In this document: piece by piece, positions 53,797 through 62,791 of the stretch
Layout: every line of letters starts with the position of its first letter
Position numbering within the stretch: the first letter of the stretch is position 1
Source of the DNA: Planctomycetaceae bacterium
Lineage (GTDB): Bacteria; Planctomycetota; Planctomycetia; Planctomycetales; Planctomycetaceae
NCBI GenBank assembly: GCA_024742875.1
Contig: JANSXP010000002.1
Coordinates: 62,001-126,000 of the forward strand
Length of the DNA: 64,000 nt
Direction of reading: 5' to 3'
Made by a program: the position numbers and the translations under genes
The notes under the pieces: generated by a model
The model's database searches: none
Seen by the model: only the letters and a program-made list of their open reading frames with translations
Told to the model about the DNA's origin: nothing

Positions 53797-55260
53797 ATGT
53801 CCACGCCTGGGGATTCTTCACATCGCAAACTGGTCAAGACGCGAATTATCGCAACCATGGGGCCCGCCTGTGAAGACACCGACACCATTCGCAACCTCAT
53901 CGTCGAAGGTGTCGATATTTTCCGATTCAATTTTGCGCACGGTCAGCACGAATGGCTGGGCGACATTCTGGAGCGGATTCGAGAAGTCAGCGCAGAACTG
54001 AAAACACCGGTCGCCGTACTGGGAGATTTGTCCGGACCGAAAATCCGTCTGGGCGAAATACCGGGCGGCGAAGTGATGTGTACCGAAGGCACGACGGTGC
54101 AGTTCGTCCGCCAGCCGTTTGACGACAATCCGGCCAACCTGACATGCACCTATGAAAAACTGATCGACGATGTGGACCTGGGAGACCGGATCCTGCTGGC
54201 CGACGGGACCGTTGGCCTGCTGGTGACCGGTAAGGCAGACGACAACAACTCCGTCTCCTGCCTGGTTGTGGAGCCTGGCGTGATCCGCAGTCGTCAGGGG
54301 GTCAACCTGCCGGGCGTGAAACTGAGCACCCCCAGCATCACAGACAAAGACAAGGCGGACCTGAGCTGGGCGCTGGACAACGGTCTGAATTTTATTGGCC
54401 TGAGCTTTGTTCGCAGTGCCGGCGATATCACCGAACTGAAGGAACTGATTACCGCCCACAACCCTGAGGTGGTGCCCGTGGTGGTCGCCAAGATTGAAAA
54501 GACGGAAGCCATTGCGGAACTGGAGAGCATTCTGGAAGTCACCGACGCCGTGATGGTGGCCCGCGGTGATCTGGGAGTTGAAGCAGAAATCAGTCGCGTA
54601 CCCATTCTGCAAAAGGAAATCATCACACGGTGCAACGCCGCACGCATCCCCGTCATCACAGCCACCCAGATGCTGGACAGTATGACGCAGAACGATCTGC
54701 CCACACGTGCAGAAGTGAGTGACGTGGCCAACGCCGTCATTGACGGAACTGACGCGGTAATGCTCTCCGGAGAAACGGCCATCGGCGAGCACCCGGCTTC
54801 GGTCGTGCGAATGATGCAGAAGATTGCCGATGAAGCGGAGCCGTTTGTGTCGACGCTCAAGGGCCGAAGATCACACGAGTTTCGCCGTGCGAATCCGGTC
54901 ACGGAAGCGGTCACACTGGGAGCCACAGTGATCGCCGAGGAACTGGATGCGGATCTGATTGTCATCCCCACAGAAACCGGCCGCACAGCACTGGCCCTCT
55001 CGGGGCTGCGTGGCAAAGTGCCCATTCTGGCGGTCACTCACGATCAGGCGCTCGCCCGCAAGCTGTGCCTGTACTGGGGTGTGACGTGCGTGGAAAGCAA
55101 ACTGGTCCGTCAGTCGGCGGACGCGCTGCTGCAGTTTGTCGTTCAGTGGGGACTGGACAATGGCATTCTGAAAACCGGCAACAAGATTGTGGTGGTGGGA
55201 CACGCCAACTGGATTGGCGGCGGTGGACACGACCTGTTGATGGTGCACGAGGTGCCGTAG
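53797..55260 (+). CDS. pyk: Pyruvate kinase
   Basis: Pyruvate kinase transfers phosphate from phosphoenolpyruvate to ADP in the last step of glycolysis. The 487-residue protein has the N-terminal TRIIATMGPACEDTDTIRNLIVEGVDIFRFNFAHG, where Arg and Asn bind substrate, and the family Lys signature VVAKIEKTEAIAELE. The divalent-cation site VMVARGDLGVE and the GTDAVMLSGETAIGEHP motif follow, with a C-terminal effector domain. The N-terminal FNFAHG (with Ala rather than the common Ser) is a minor variation. Start chosen at 53797, which has GAAAGAA upstream; ATG at 53767 is possible. The stop codon lies inside the first copy of an 18-bp tandem repeat. Confidence 0.95.
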   Translation: MSTPGDSSHRKLVKTRIIATMGPACEDTDTIRNLIVEGVDIFRFNFAHGQHEWLGDILERIREVSAELKTPVAVLGDLSGPKIRLGEIPGGEVMCTEGTTVQFVRQPFDDNPANLTCTYEKLIDDVDLGDRILLADGTVGLLVTGKADDNNSVSCLVVEPGVIRSRQGVNLPGVKLSTPSITDKDKADLSWALDNGLNFIGLSFVRSAGDITELKELITAHNPEVVPVVVAKIEKTEAIAELESILEVTDAVMVARGDLGVEAEISRVPILQKEIITRCNAARIPVITATQMLDSMTQNDLPTRAEVSDVANAVIDGTDAVMLSGETAIGEHPASVVRMMQKIADEAEPFVSTLKGRRSHEFRRANPVTEAVTLGATVIAEELDADLIVIPTETGRTALALSGLRGKVPILAVTHDQALARKLCLYWGVTCVESKLVRQSADALLQFVVQWGLDNGILKTGNKIVVVGHANWIGGGGHDLLMVHEVP

Positions 55261-55294
55261 GTGCACGAGGTGCCGTAGGTGCACGAGGTGCCGT
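55243..55294. repeat. 18-bp tandem repeat overlapping the end of pyk
   Basis: GTGCACGAGGTGCCGTAG occurs at 55243-55260 and 55261-55278, and a third copy at 55279-55294 lacks the last two bases of the match. The first copy encodes the final residues VHEVP and the pyk stop, so each full copy repeats VHEVP-stop in the same frame. It probably arose by duplication of the gene's 3' end. Confidence 0.95.
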
Positions 55295-55564
55295 CCGTCG
55301 ACGACTGCGGGGACGGCCTGTGTCGGTACGACCCCGTTTTTCGTCACCCCGTTTTTCGTCACCTTGTTTTTGCGTCACCCCGTACGGCCCAGCGGAAGCT
55401 GGAGACAGTGCGCGTCTGATGCCAACGAGCGTTCTGAGCCACGCGGATCCAGCCGTTGGCAGTGGGGCGCTCGAAATCCGAATTGACAATTGCTTCGCAG
55501 GTCGATGAGATGGGGGTCCCTCCCTCATCTGTCCTGGGCACAATGTGCCTCACGGAACCTGCCG
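55261..55564 (+). other. Gap after pyk with two tandem arrays
   Basis: The gap of 304 bases contains the rest of the 18-bp array and the 15-bp array at 55331-55383. A small CCAGC-GGAA-GCTGG hairpin follows. No gene is seen; in-frame readthrough of the pyk stop would run into the repeats and end soon after. Confidence 0.6.
55331..55383. repeat. 15-bp tandem repeat with T5 blocks
   Basis: ACCCCGTTTTTCGTC is repeated exactly at 55331-55345 and 55346-55360, followed by a diverged 16-base copy (55361-55376) and a partial copy (55377-55383). It lies about 37 bases after the 18-bp array. The T5 runs could aid pausing, but no stem precedes them. Confidence 0.9.
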
Positions 55565-57706
55565 ATGCGAACTGCCCCCTCCTGCCTGCTCGTGTTCTTT
55601 GGTGTCGCTTCGCTGCTGCCCGCTGTCGTGCAGGCAGATGACAGTCCGACCAGCCAGTCGGCCGTCGATTCCGCCCGGCTGGAGTTCTTCGAATCCCGCA
55701 TTCGTCCGGTGCTGATCAAATCGTGTTACGAGTGTCACGCGGCTGATTCCAACACGGTGCAGGGCGGACTGCTGCTGGACAGCAGGGCGGCCACTCGCCG
55801 CGGTGGTGACTCGGGCGCCGCGGTCGTCCCCGGCCAGCCCGAGGAGAGTCTGCTGTTGTCTGCCATAAAGTATGACTCGTTTGAGATGCCTCCCCAGCAG
55901 CGGCTGCCTGACCATGTGATCGCCGACTTTGAGGTCTGGATCAAAAACGGGGCCGTCGATCCCCGCAGCGGCGACGCCCCCGCACTCGCGCCCGGCATCA
56001 ACCTGGAGCAGGGACGTCAGTTCTGGGCTTTTCAGCCGCCGCAACCTGCTGAACTGGACGACGAGTCTGACTATGCCCGACGGATTGATCGGCTGGTGCA
56101 GCAGTCACAGGGCAAAGCCATCCGTCCAAACCCGCCGGCCTCGCGTCGCACGCTGCTGCGACGCCTGACGTTCGATTTAACGGGGCTGCCACCGACGGCA
56201 GAACAGGTCAGACAGTTCGAACAGAGTGAAGATGAGGAAGCATGGCAGCAGCAGATTGATCGCCTGCTGAACTCACCGCGATACGGTGAGCGCTGGGCGC
56301 GTCTGTGGCTGGATGTGGCCCGCTATGCGGAAGACCAGGCCCACATCGTGGGCAACAACAAGTCGCTGTTTTTCCCCAACGCCTGGCGTTATCGCGACTG
56401 GGTCATTCAGGCGCTGAATGACGACATGCCGTACGACCGCTTTGTGTCGCTGCAGCTGGCCGCCGATCTGCTGGAGCCGGATTCAGAAGAACACACGGCC
56501 GCGCTGGGCTTCATCGGCATTGGGCCAAAGTACTATCGCCGCAACGATCCGGAAGTCATGGCAGACGAATGGGAAGACCGTGTTGACGTGGTAATGCGGG
56601 GGCTGCAGGGACTGACTGTCGCATGCGCCCGCTGCCACGATCACAAGTTTGATCCCATCGCCACCGAAGACTACTACGCACTGGCAGGCGTTTTTGCCAG
56701 TACTCAGATGTACAACCGCCCGGATGCGGAAGCCGAATCCGGCAAAGACGGGCAGGCCAAACAGCCGGAGAAGTCGCTGCACGTTATTCGCGACAAATCA
56801 CCACGCGATCTGGAAGTGATGATTCGTGGTGACGTCAACAACACGGGAGACGTCGTACCACGAGGGTTTGTGCAGGTCGTTTTTCCGGGCGATCGCCGAC
56901 ATTTCGACACCGGCAGCGGCCGGCAGGAACTGGCCGCCTGTCTGACCGAGCCTGGCAATCCACTGACGGCACGAGTGATCGTCAATCGCGTGTGGCAGCA
57001 GTTTTTTGGCACCGGAATTGTGCCGACCACCAGCAATTTTGGAGCGATTGGGGGACGACCAACGAACCAGCAACTGCTGGATGACCTGGCGGTCGGCTTC
57101 ATGAATCACGGCTGGAGCCTGAAATGGCTGCAGCGACAGATCGTTCGCTCAGACACCTACCAGCAGTCCTCGGCCGTTGCTGCGGACTGCCTGGCGGCGG
57201 ACTCCACCAACGCGTCACTGTGGCGGATGCCCCGGCGGCGACTGTCGGTGGAAGAATGGCGCGACGCCGTGCTGGCCGTCAGCGGTCGACTGGAAGAGAG
57301 CATTGGTGGTCCGTCCATTCGTGTGGATGATCCTGAGCAGACACGTCGCACGATTTATGCCCAGGTCAGTCGCTTCGAATTGAATCCACTGCTCTCGCTG
57401 TTTGACTTTCCCGACCCCAACGTGCACGCGTCGTGTCGCATGGAAACCACCACACCACTGCAGAAACTGTTCCTGATGAACAGCCCTTTTGTGCTGGCAC
57501 AGTCCAAAGCCATCGCCGCCCGCATTCCGACTGGCAGCACACCGTCACAGCAGGTCGCGGCGCTGTTTCGCTGCACACTGCAGCGTGATCCGGACGACAC
57601 CGAATTGGCCGCCATGGCAACATTTCTGGAATCTCATCCTGCCGACGGACTGCCTCAGGCGGCTCAGGTGCTGATCACTGGCAACGAATTCTGGTTTGTG
57701 GACTGA
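55565..57706 (+). CDS. DUF1549/DUF1553 protein with cytochrome c-type haem motif
   Basis: This exported 713-residue protein has a signal peptide (MRTAPSCLLVFFGVASLLPAVVQA) and an N-terminal planctomycete cytochrome C domain with CYECH (Cys54, Cys57, His58). It continues through DUF1549 (RRIDRLVQQSQGKAIRPNPPASRRTLLRRLTFDLTGLPPT, about 155-360) and DUF1553 (LTARVIVNRVWQQFFGTGIV..., about 455-690). The DHKFDPIATEDYYALAGVFASTQ segment holds a second CARCHDH motif, so two haem sites are possible. The usual partner in planctomycetes is a DUF1501 gene, but here the next gene is a convergent DUF2071. The middle insertion often seen between the two DUFs is short, hence the small size. The ATG at 55565 begins the signal peptide. 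Confidence 0.88.
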   Translation: MRTAPSCLLVFFGVASLLPAVVQADDSPTSQSAVDSARLEFFESRIRPVLIKSCYECHAADSNTVQGGLLLDSRAATRRGGDSGAAVVPGQPEESLLLSAIKYDSFEMPPQQRLPDHVIADFEVWIKNGAVDPRSGDAPALAPGINLEQGRQFWAFQPPQPAELDDESDYARRIDRLVQQSQGKAIRPNPPASRRTLLRRLTFDLTGLPPTAEQVRQFEQSEDEEAWQQQIDRLLNSPRYGERWARLWLDVARYAEDQAHIVGNNKSLFFPNAWRYRDWVIQALNDDMPYDRFVSLQLAADLLEPDSEEHTAALGFIGIGPKYYRRNDPEVMADEWEDRVDVVMRGLQGLTVACARCHDHKFDPIATEDYYALAGVFASTQMYNRPDAEAESGKDGQAKQPEKSLHVIRDKSPRDLEVMIRGDVNNTGDVVPRGFVQVVFPGDRRHFDTGSGRQELAACLTEPGNPLTARVIVNRVWQQFFGTGIVPTTSNFGAIGGRPTNQQLLDDLAVGFMNHGWSLKWLQRQIVRSDTYQQSSAVAADCLAADSTNASLWRMPRRRLSVEEWRDAVLAVSGRLEESIGGPSIRVDDPEQTRRTIYAQVSRFELNPLLSLFDFPDPNVHASCRMETTTPLQKLFLMNSPFVLAQSKAIAARIPTGSTPSQQVAALFRCTLQRDPDDTELAAMATFLESHPADGLPQAAQVLITGNEFWFVD

Positions 57707-57733
57707 CAGCAGCGACGTCGCTGACCAGTCGAC

Positions 57734-58438
57734 TCAGATCCTCACCAGCGGAGAAACGGAAACATTCACGCCCGGTGAGAAGGCCGCGTGGTCCGGCGCC
57801 CCGTCAACCGCACACCCCGCCGCATTCGTGAGCGACTGAGTCAAAGAGATGTCCTGCAGTGGCTGATACGTGTAGGGCGGGTGGTGCACCTGTCCGCACA
57901 GATAGCGGCCATCCGGCCGGCGAGCAAACAGGTGGTAACGTTCCAATAAGAAATGCTCCAGCGAATCAGGATCGGCGGTGCGCGGCGGCTGATCGGTAAT
58001 GGTGGCGGCAAACTGATAATCGCCCCGCCTGACATCTGCGCCCGACCTTTGTCCGGCGCCCACCAGTTTGTCGCCGCTGCGCTGAAACTGCAGACGGGCA
58101 TTGACGTAGTTCAAATGCCAGAATTTTTGGGCAATCCAGACGGCCAGTCGCTGGTCGGCATCAAGACTGAAAAACCACACGCCCGTTTGTCCGTTTTCGT
58201 GCCGGACATACGTCCTTACGTTGGTTTCCAGAAACCACGAAATCCCCGGCACAGGCACAGCCCACCAGGGGCGAATGCCTTCCATCTGAAACGGCACCAG
58301 GGCAATCCAGGCGGACCCGTCGAAGGCATCCACGGTCAAACCGGGCGGTAACAGTGCCTGGATTTCCGCAATTTCCACGCGCCAATGAAAGAACGCCAGA
58401 TTGCTCCAACGCTGGTATCCGACGATTCGCTCGGACAT
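57734..58438 (-). CDS. DUF2071 (YqjF-like) protein
   Basis: The 234-residue protein matches the DUF2071/YqjF family: W-x-x-L-x-F-x-H-W opening as RWSNLAFFHWRVEIAEIQALLPPGLTVD, then DGSAWIALVPFQMEG and FLETNVRTYVRHENGQTGVWFFSLDADQRLAVWIA. These proteins have an acetoacetate-decarboxylase-like fold; their substrate is unknown. No signal peptide or membrane helix. It converges on the DUF1549/DUF1553 gene. Confidence 0.87.
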   Translation of the reverse strand: MSERIVGYQRWSNLAFFHWRVEIAEIQALLPPGLTVDAFDGSAWIALVPFQMEGIRPWWAVPVPGISWFLETNVRTYVRHENGQTGVWFFSLDADQRLAVWIAQKFWHLNYVNARLQFQRSGDKLVGAGQRSGADVRRGDYQFAATITDQPPRTADPDSLEHFLLERYHLFARRPDGRYLCGQVHHPPYTYQPLQDISLTQSLTNAAGCAVDGAPDHAAFSPGVNVSVSPLVRI

Positions 58439-58558
58439 GTCGTGTCCTCTCCATTTGCATTCTCAGCCTGCGGATTTGCGCAAAACTGACCTCCCGATGC
58501 TACCCGCAGAACGTCGTGCGTCTTAATCTGTGCCGGTTCTCAGGCAGAAGGTAGACAC

Positions 58559-58948
58559 ATGGCAAACGATGATTACAGCGATGACGCCCAGGTGCTGTCG
58601 ACACTTGCGGACAGCGGGCACGATCTGACGCAGCCGATGCTGGTCGAATTTGAGGTTCTCACAGACTCCGAAACATCAGCGGACGCCATCGCGGACGCCG
58701 CCGAACAGGCGGGATTTGCCGCGCACGTTTACTCGGGTCAGGCGGCAGACGAATCGACAGAGGTCTCTGATCCAAAGACGTCGGCCGCCCAAATCGTCTG
58801 GGTGTGCGTCTGCTCCACAAAGATGGTGGTTGATGCGGACAGCCTCGCCGCCGCCCGCCAGCGCCTAACTGCAATGGCCGAAAAACAGGGGGGCCGAGTG
58901 GAAAGTTGGGGGACGTTTGGCAACGCGGACGATTCACCGGGGCGCTGA
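58559..58948 (+). CDS. RraB-like (RNase E inhibitor domain) protein
   Basis: The 129-residue acidic protein resembles the RraB/DUF695-type fold: an N-terminal DAQVLSTLADSGHDLTQPMLVEFEVL segment, the ADAIADAAEQAGF helix and a final YGGSVESWGTF-like strand (GGRVESWGTFGNAD). In E. coli RraB binds RNase E and modulates RNA decay. Whether this protein does so is unknown. It is divergent from DUF2071 and is followed by 436 bases without a gene. Confidence 0.68.
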   Translation: MANDDYSDDAQVLSTLADSGHDLTQPMLVEFEVLTDSETSADAIADAAEQAGFAAHVYSGQAADESTEVSDPKTSAAQIVWVCVCSTKMVVDADSLAAARQRLTAMAEKQGGRVESWGTFGNADDSPGR

Positions 58949-59384
58949 TCGACGAGCCAACCAGGAAGAATCACTCGTCTCTTGCCAGCCGGGCGGCCCG
59001 CTGGCTGGCACAACAACCGCATGGCCGCTGTATCCGACACATAGTTCGTGCCGTCACGCCACCGAAAAACGCGTTTGACGTGGCAAAAAATGTCCCGCCG
59101 CGCGTTTCAGCAGAGTGGGCGAAGCGGTGAATCCTGCCGTTGCGGCCTCATAAGGGCTACCGAAATGGCAGCAAACCCCGCAGTTTACCGCTGCCCCCCT
59201 GCCGCCGCGGCGACCACTCGAAACAGGTATAGCGGCCAATTTCGCTTCTGCCTATAACTCTCCGACCCCGTTGGAGGGATTCGAGTGCGCTTTGGGTGCA
59301 CTGCAGCCAAATCAGCCTCAGGGATTGAGTGTCTGGTTTGCGGGGTCCGAATCCTGTTTCGCTAGTCTCATCGGAAGGAGTCCG
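58949..59384 (+). other. Gap between RraB-like and TIGR03009 genes
   Basis: No gene is seen in these 436 bases. A GC-rich hairpin TGCCAGCC (58983-58990) / GGCTGGCA (59003-59010) lies just past the RraB-like gene but has no T tail. A TATAAC hexamer at 59253-59258 is a possible -10 box of the next gene, without a clear -35 box. Confidence 0.55.
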
Positions 59385-60608
59385 ATGTACCGGTTTCCAC
59401 ATAGATTTGTCGTCGTCACCCTGGTCACCCTTACTGCAGGGACCGCACAAGGGCAGAGCCAGCCCGCGTCTCGTCAGCCGGCCGCCAAAGAGCCGGTCAC
59501 GGCCGTGACGGAACCCGTCTCCGCCGAGCTCAACAGGCTGCTCACCGACTGGTCGGCCAGCAGCGACCGCATTGAACAGCTGCACGGCAAGCATCAGCGT
59601 CGCGTCTACGACCTGGCGTTTGAGACCGAGCGAATTTCTCAGGGAGAGTTCGGTTACCAAAAGCCGGATAAAGGGCGAATCACTATGACGCCCATGAAAA
59701 TCACCAAAGAATTGCTGGCATCCCGCAATCGGCCGGATGCCCGTGTGGAACGCAAGAAGGATGGCACTCCATTCGATTTGCGGCCGGATAACCCGGAACG
59801 CTGGCTGTGTGATGGCGAACGCGTCTACGACATCGACGAAGCGGCCAAAGAAGCGCGTGTCGCTCAGCTGCCTCCCGAGCAGCGTGGCAAAAACATCATG
59901 AACACACCGCTGCCATTTCTGTTTGGCATGCCGCCCCGCCAGGCCATCAAAAGATTCCGCATCAAGATTGTCCGCGACTTCCGACCGCAGCAGCAGTACG
60001 TGGCCCTGCAGATTGAACCGCGCACTATGGCCGATCGCCGCAGCTGGATCATGGCTCAGGTCATGCTGGACACCAAGTCCTACCTGCCTCGTTCTGTCCG
60101 GCTGACAGATCCGGCCAGGACCAAAGAAACCACCTATACGTTCTATGATATGTCCACCCGGACCAATCTACTGTCCATCTGGTCAAACCCCTGGGACCCG
60201 AAGCTGAAAGGATACAAGATTCAGATTGTGCATCCGACAGAGGGACAGCCGGCCGGCAACCTGGCGGACAACGGCAACACCCGACCCGGCATCGCGGCAC
60301 CTGGACCAGGCCAGCCTCCTGGCCGGCAGGCCCCAGGACGAGCGACCACAGCGAGAGTCTTTCCCAACCTCAAACACGTGGCCCATGACAAGGCCGAGCA
60401 GGCATTGATTGCCGCCGGCATTCCCAAAGACAACATCAAAAAGAAACAGGCGGGGCCGGCCCCGCAGGCCAATCTGATCTACCGCGTCAGCGCTCAGTAT
60501 CCCGCGGCTGGCAAGCCTCTGGATACCCGCGCGGAAGTCGTACTGATGATCTACACGGCACCCTCCACGGCCCGCGGTGCAGCAAAACCTGCCGGACGCT
60601 CGCAGTAG
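59385..60608 (+). CDS. TIGR03009-type exported protein with PASTA-like C-terminus
   Basis: This 407-residue protein resembles the planctomycete-specific TIGR03009 family. A signal peptide (MYRFPHRFVVVTLVTLTAGTAQG) is followed by a domain with DWSASSDRIEQLHGKHQRRVYDLAFETERISQGEFGYQKPDKGRI, which has the outer-membrane-lipoprotein-carrier-like fold (LolA/LolB style) usual for this family. Residues about 305-400 (VFPNLKHVAHDKAEQALIAAGIPKDNI) look like a PASTA domain, a beta-lactam/peptidoglycan-binding fold. A strong AAGGAG lies four bases before the ATG. The function is unknown; cell-envelope binding is inferred. Next on the same strand is parB. Confidence 0.8.
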   Translation: MYRFPHRFVVVTLVTLTAGTAQGQSQPASRQPAAKEPVTAVTEPVSAELNRLLTDWSASSDRIEQLHGKHQRRVYDLAFETERISQGEFGYQKPDKGRITMTPMKITKELLASRNRPDARVERKKDGTPFDLRPDNPERWLCDGERVYDIDEAAKEARVAQLPPEQRGKNIMNTPLPFLFGMPPRQAIKRFRIKIVRDFRPQQQYVALQIEPRTMADRRSWIMAQVMLDTKSYLPRSVRLTDPARTKETTYTFYDMSTRTNLLSIWSNPWDPKLKGYKIQIVHPTEGQPAGNLADNGNTRPGIAAPGPGQPPGRQAPGRATTARVFPNLKHVAHDKAEQALIAAGIPKDNIKKKQAGPAPQANLIYRVSAQYPAAGKPLDTRAEVVLMIYTAPSTARGAAKPAGRSQ

Positions 60609-60769
60609 TTGGCGGCGGCGAATGCCCCACCAAACTGCCCAGACTACCGGACCCTCACTCCAGTATTCGCATTGAATCGACTATTCCGATTGTGTCGATG
60701 ATTCCCCTGCGAGACGCAGCGGAACAGGATGTCCGCCGCGTGATCCACGGGACATGCAGAGACACAATC

Positions 60770-61699
60770 ATGGAAGAGCAAAGCGTACCCTTGTCTGACA
60801 CCCAGCCAAAGATGACCCGCCGTCTGGGTCGTGGTCTGAATGCCCTGCTGGGCAGCGGTTCTGATGACGCACCTCGTCAGCCGACCATCAAACTGCACGC
60901 TCCGGAACAGGACGAAATCAGCGTCGAGCTGATTGAACGCAACCCGTTCCAGCCACGCCGGGAATTCGATCAGCGCGCAATCGACGAACTGGCAGAGAGT
61001 ATTCGCAAGCACGGCATTCTGCAGCCGCTGCTGGTGCGGTCGATGGGCGACGATGGTTATCAGCTGATCGCCGGTGAACGACGCTGGCGGGCGTGCCAGC
61101 AAATCGGCATGGAGACCGTTCCCTGCCGTGTGGTGGAACTTGAGGACCGGCAGGTTTGCGAGGCCGCCATTGAGGAAAACCTCAAACGTCAGGACCTGAA
61201 CATGATCGAGAAGGCGGTGGCCTTCAAAGAGTATCTCGAGAAGTTTGGCGGAACGATTGAAGAGCTGGCCAAACAGCTGAGCATGAATCGTTCGACCATC
61301 AGCAACATGCTGCGTTTGCTCGATCTTCCCGAAGCCGTGCAGGACGCGGTTCGCAAAGACCTGATTTCCGGCGGACATGCCCGCGCCCTGCTGCCGCTCA
61401 GCGCGGAAGCTCAGGCAGAAATGTGCCAGCAGATCCAGTCACAGAATCTGTCGGTCCGCAAAACCGAAGAAGCTGTTCGCGCCCTGGTGAAAGGCGATGC
61501 TCCGGCGGCGACCACTGCCAAAGCGGCCAAACCGGAAGTCACGCCACATGTGCTGTCACTGCAGGATGGACTGCGAGAACAGTACGCCGCGAAAGTCGAG
61601 ATCAAACTGAAAAAGAAAGACGCCGGTCAGGTGGTGATCCACTTTGACTCCAACGATGACTTTGAACGCATCGTGGGGCTGCTCCGCAAAGCCGGCTGA
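60770..61699 (+). CDS. parB: Chromosome-partitioning protein ParB
   Basis: ParB binds parS sites, spreads along DNA using CTP and helps separate chromosomes. The 309-residue protein has the N-terminal helix typical of ParB (TRRLGRGLNALLG), the CTPase/nuclease-like domain (IERNPFQPRREFDQRAIDELAESI, GHGILQPLLVR-like as KHGILQPLLVRS and GERRWRACQQIG), and a helix-turn-helix (LAKQLSMNRSTISNMLRLLDLP). The C-terminal dimerisation domain ends near IVGLLRKAG. No parA lies next to it, which is unusual. I chose the ATG at 60770; the ATG at 60812 is also consistent. Confidence 0.92.
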   Translation: MEEQSVPLSDTQPKMTRRLGRGLNALLGSGSDDAPRQPTIKLHAPEQDEISVELIERNPFQPRREFDQRAIDELAESIRKHGILQPLLVRSMGDDGYQLIAGERRWRACQQIGMETVPCRVVELEDRQVCEAAIEENLKRQDLNMIEKAVAFKEYLEKFGGTIEELAKQLSMNRSTISNMLRLLDLPEAVQDAVRKDLISGGHARALLPLSAEAQAEMCQQIQSQNLSVRKTEEAVRALVKGDAPAATTAKAAKPEVTPHVLSLQDGLREQYAAKVEIKLKKKDAGQVVIHFDSNDDFERIVGLLRKAG

Positions 61700-61746
61700 T
61701 CGCTCAACCGGCTTTCTGGCAATACACCAGCGAACACCCAACTTAC

Positions 61747-61776
61747 ACAGCGGCCGTCTGCTCAGGCGGCCGCTGT
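61747..61776. terminator. Possible bidirectional terminator between parB and bestrophin genes
   Basis: ACAGCGGCCG (61747-61756) pairs with CGGCCGCTGT (61767-61776) to give a ten-base perfect stem with a ten-base loop. It sits between two convergent genes (parB ends at 61699 and the bestrophin gene ends at 61790), but neither side has a proper T run, so termination by this hairpin is uncertain. Confidence 0.4.
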
Positions 61777-61789
61777 TGCGTTGGGCCTG

Positions 61790-62650
61790 TTACGCTGGCG
61801 CCGGTGCACGCTCCTGAATTTCGTGCACGGTGACTCGGATGGTTTCGCACAACCGCTCCAGGTCGAGGTCGTCTTCGTCGTAGCCAAATGGCTCTTCCAC
61901 GTGCTCGGCGACAATTTCCAGCCCCAGCATAAAGTAGGTGACGATAGCCGTCAGCGGGACGGTCCACAGTCGGAAAGAATCGACAATTCCCCAGGGAAAC
62001 GTGACCAGATACAGGCCGACACACTGGCGGGCGAAGCGCCGATAAGACCGCACGACAAGCGTTTTACGAATACGTTCGCAGCCTCCGCAGATATCCAGAA
62101 ACTGACGCGCTTCGGCATCCAGCACGCGCATGTCATCGCCGTCAATTTGTCCGGCAGATTTCCAGCCGCGGATCTGCCGGTAGATGCGCGTCATCAGATA
62201 GCCGGGCACGTGCTCGGGCTCGTCGGTGGCAGCCGCGAACCCTGGCAGTGACTGCAACATGGCGCCTTCCCGCAGGTGATCTTTCAGGCCAAACGAGAAC
62301 GCCACGATATTTGTGCAGAAGGACGTTTGCTCGGCCGTGTCTGTGTCGCACAGATCACACGCTTTGATGGCGAGATTGCGACTGACGTTGACGAGAGCGC
62401 CCCACAGTTTTCGTGCTTCCCACCAGCGATCGTAAGCTGTATTGGTACGAAAAACGAGCAGCCAGCCCAGCACGAGGGCGAATGCTGCGTGCAGATCTGC
62501 GGGCATCTCAATGTACAGGTGGTAGCGGGTTCTGGTCTCCACATAGACGGCAACCAGTGCGTACACCGTCATGCCGAAGACGAATCGAGAGACGCTTTGT
62601 AAAGTGCGTCGCCGAATCAGGGCGGAAAACTCGGCTCCGTTCATGGGCAC
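61790..62650 (-). CDS. Bestrophin-family (UPF0187) membrane channel
   Basis: The 286-residue protein resembles bacterial bestrophins, chloride or other ion channels with about four membrane helices. The N-terminal [25 protein letters not shown] and the conserved [27 protein letters not shown] motif are the family hallmark. The C-terminal half ends with [22 protein letters not shown], the usual YGEDDDDFE-like cytosolic segment. The gating ligand and ion selectivity are unknown. It is divergent from the dnaJ-like gene. Confidence 0.9.
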   Translation of the reverse strand: MPMNGAEFSALIRRRTLQSVSRFVFGMTVYALVAVYVETRTRYHLYIEMPADLHAAFALVLGWLLVFRTNTAYDRWWEARKLWGALVNVSRNLAIKACDLCDTDTAEQTSFCTNIVAFSFGLKDHLREGAMLQSLPGFAAATDEPEHVPGYLMTRIYRQIRGWKSAGQIDGDDMRVLDAEARQFLDICGGCERIRKTLVVRSYRRFARQCVGLYLVTFPWGIVDSFRLWTVPLTAIVTYFMLGLEIVAEHVEEPFGYDEDDLDLERLCETIRVTVHEIQERAPAPA

Positions 62651-62791
62651 CGCTTTAGCTGCAGGTCAGAAAATGGGCCACCAGACCACGCCGAATTCTG
62701 CACGAGGTTCAGGCAGGCACAGGAATTCGTCCGGCGACACACGCTATACTGTGCGTTGACGCATCATAATCAGGAACCGGTTTTCCGACTC

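Noticed and set aside
62745-62750. TATACT before the dnaJ-like gene as part of a full promoter.
   Set aside because: It is a fair -10 box, but no acceptable -35 hexamer lies 15-19 bases upstream, so I did not list it as a promoter.
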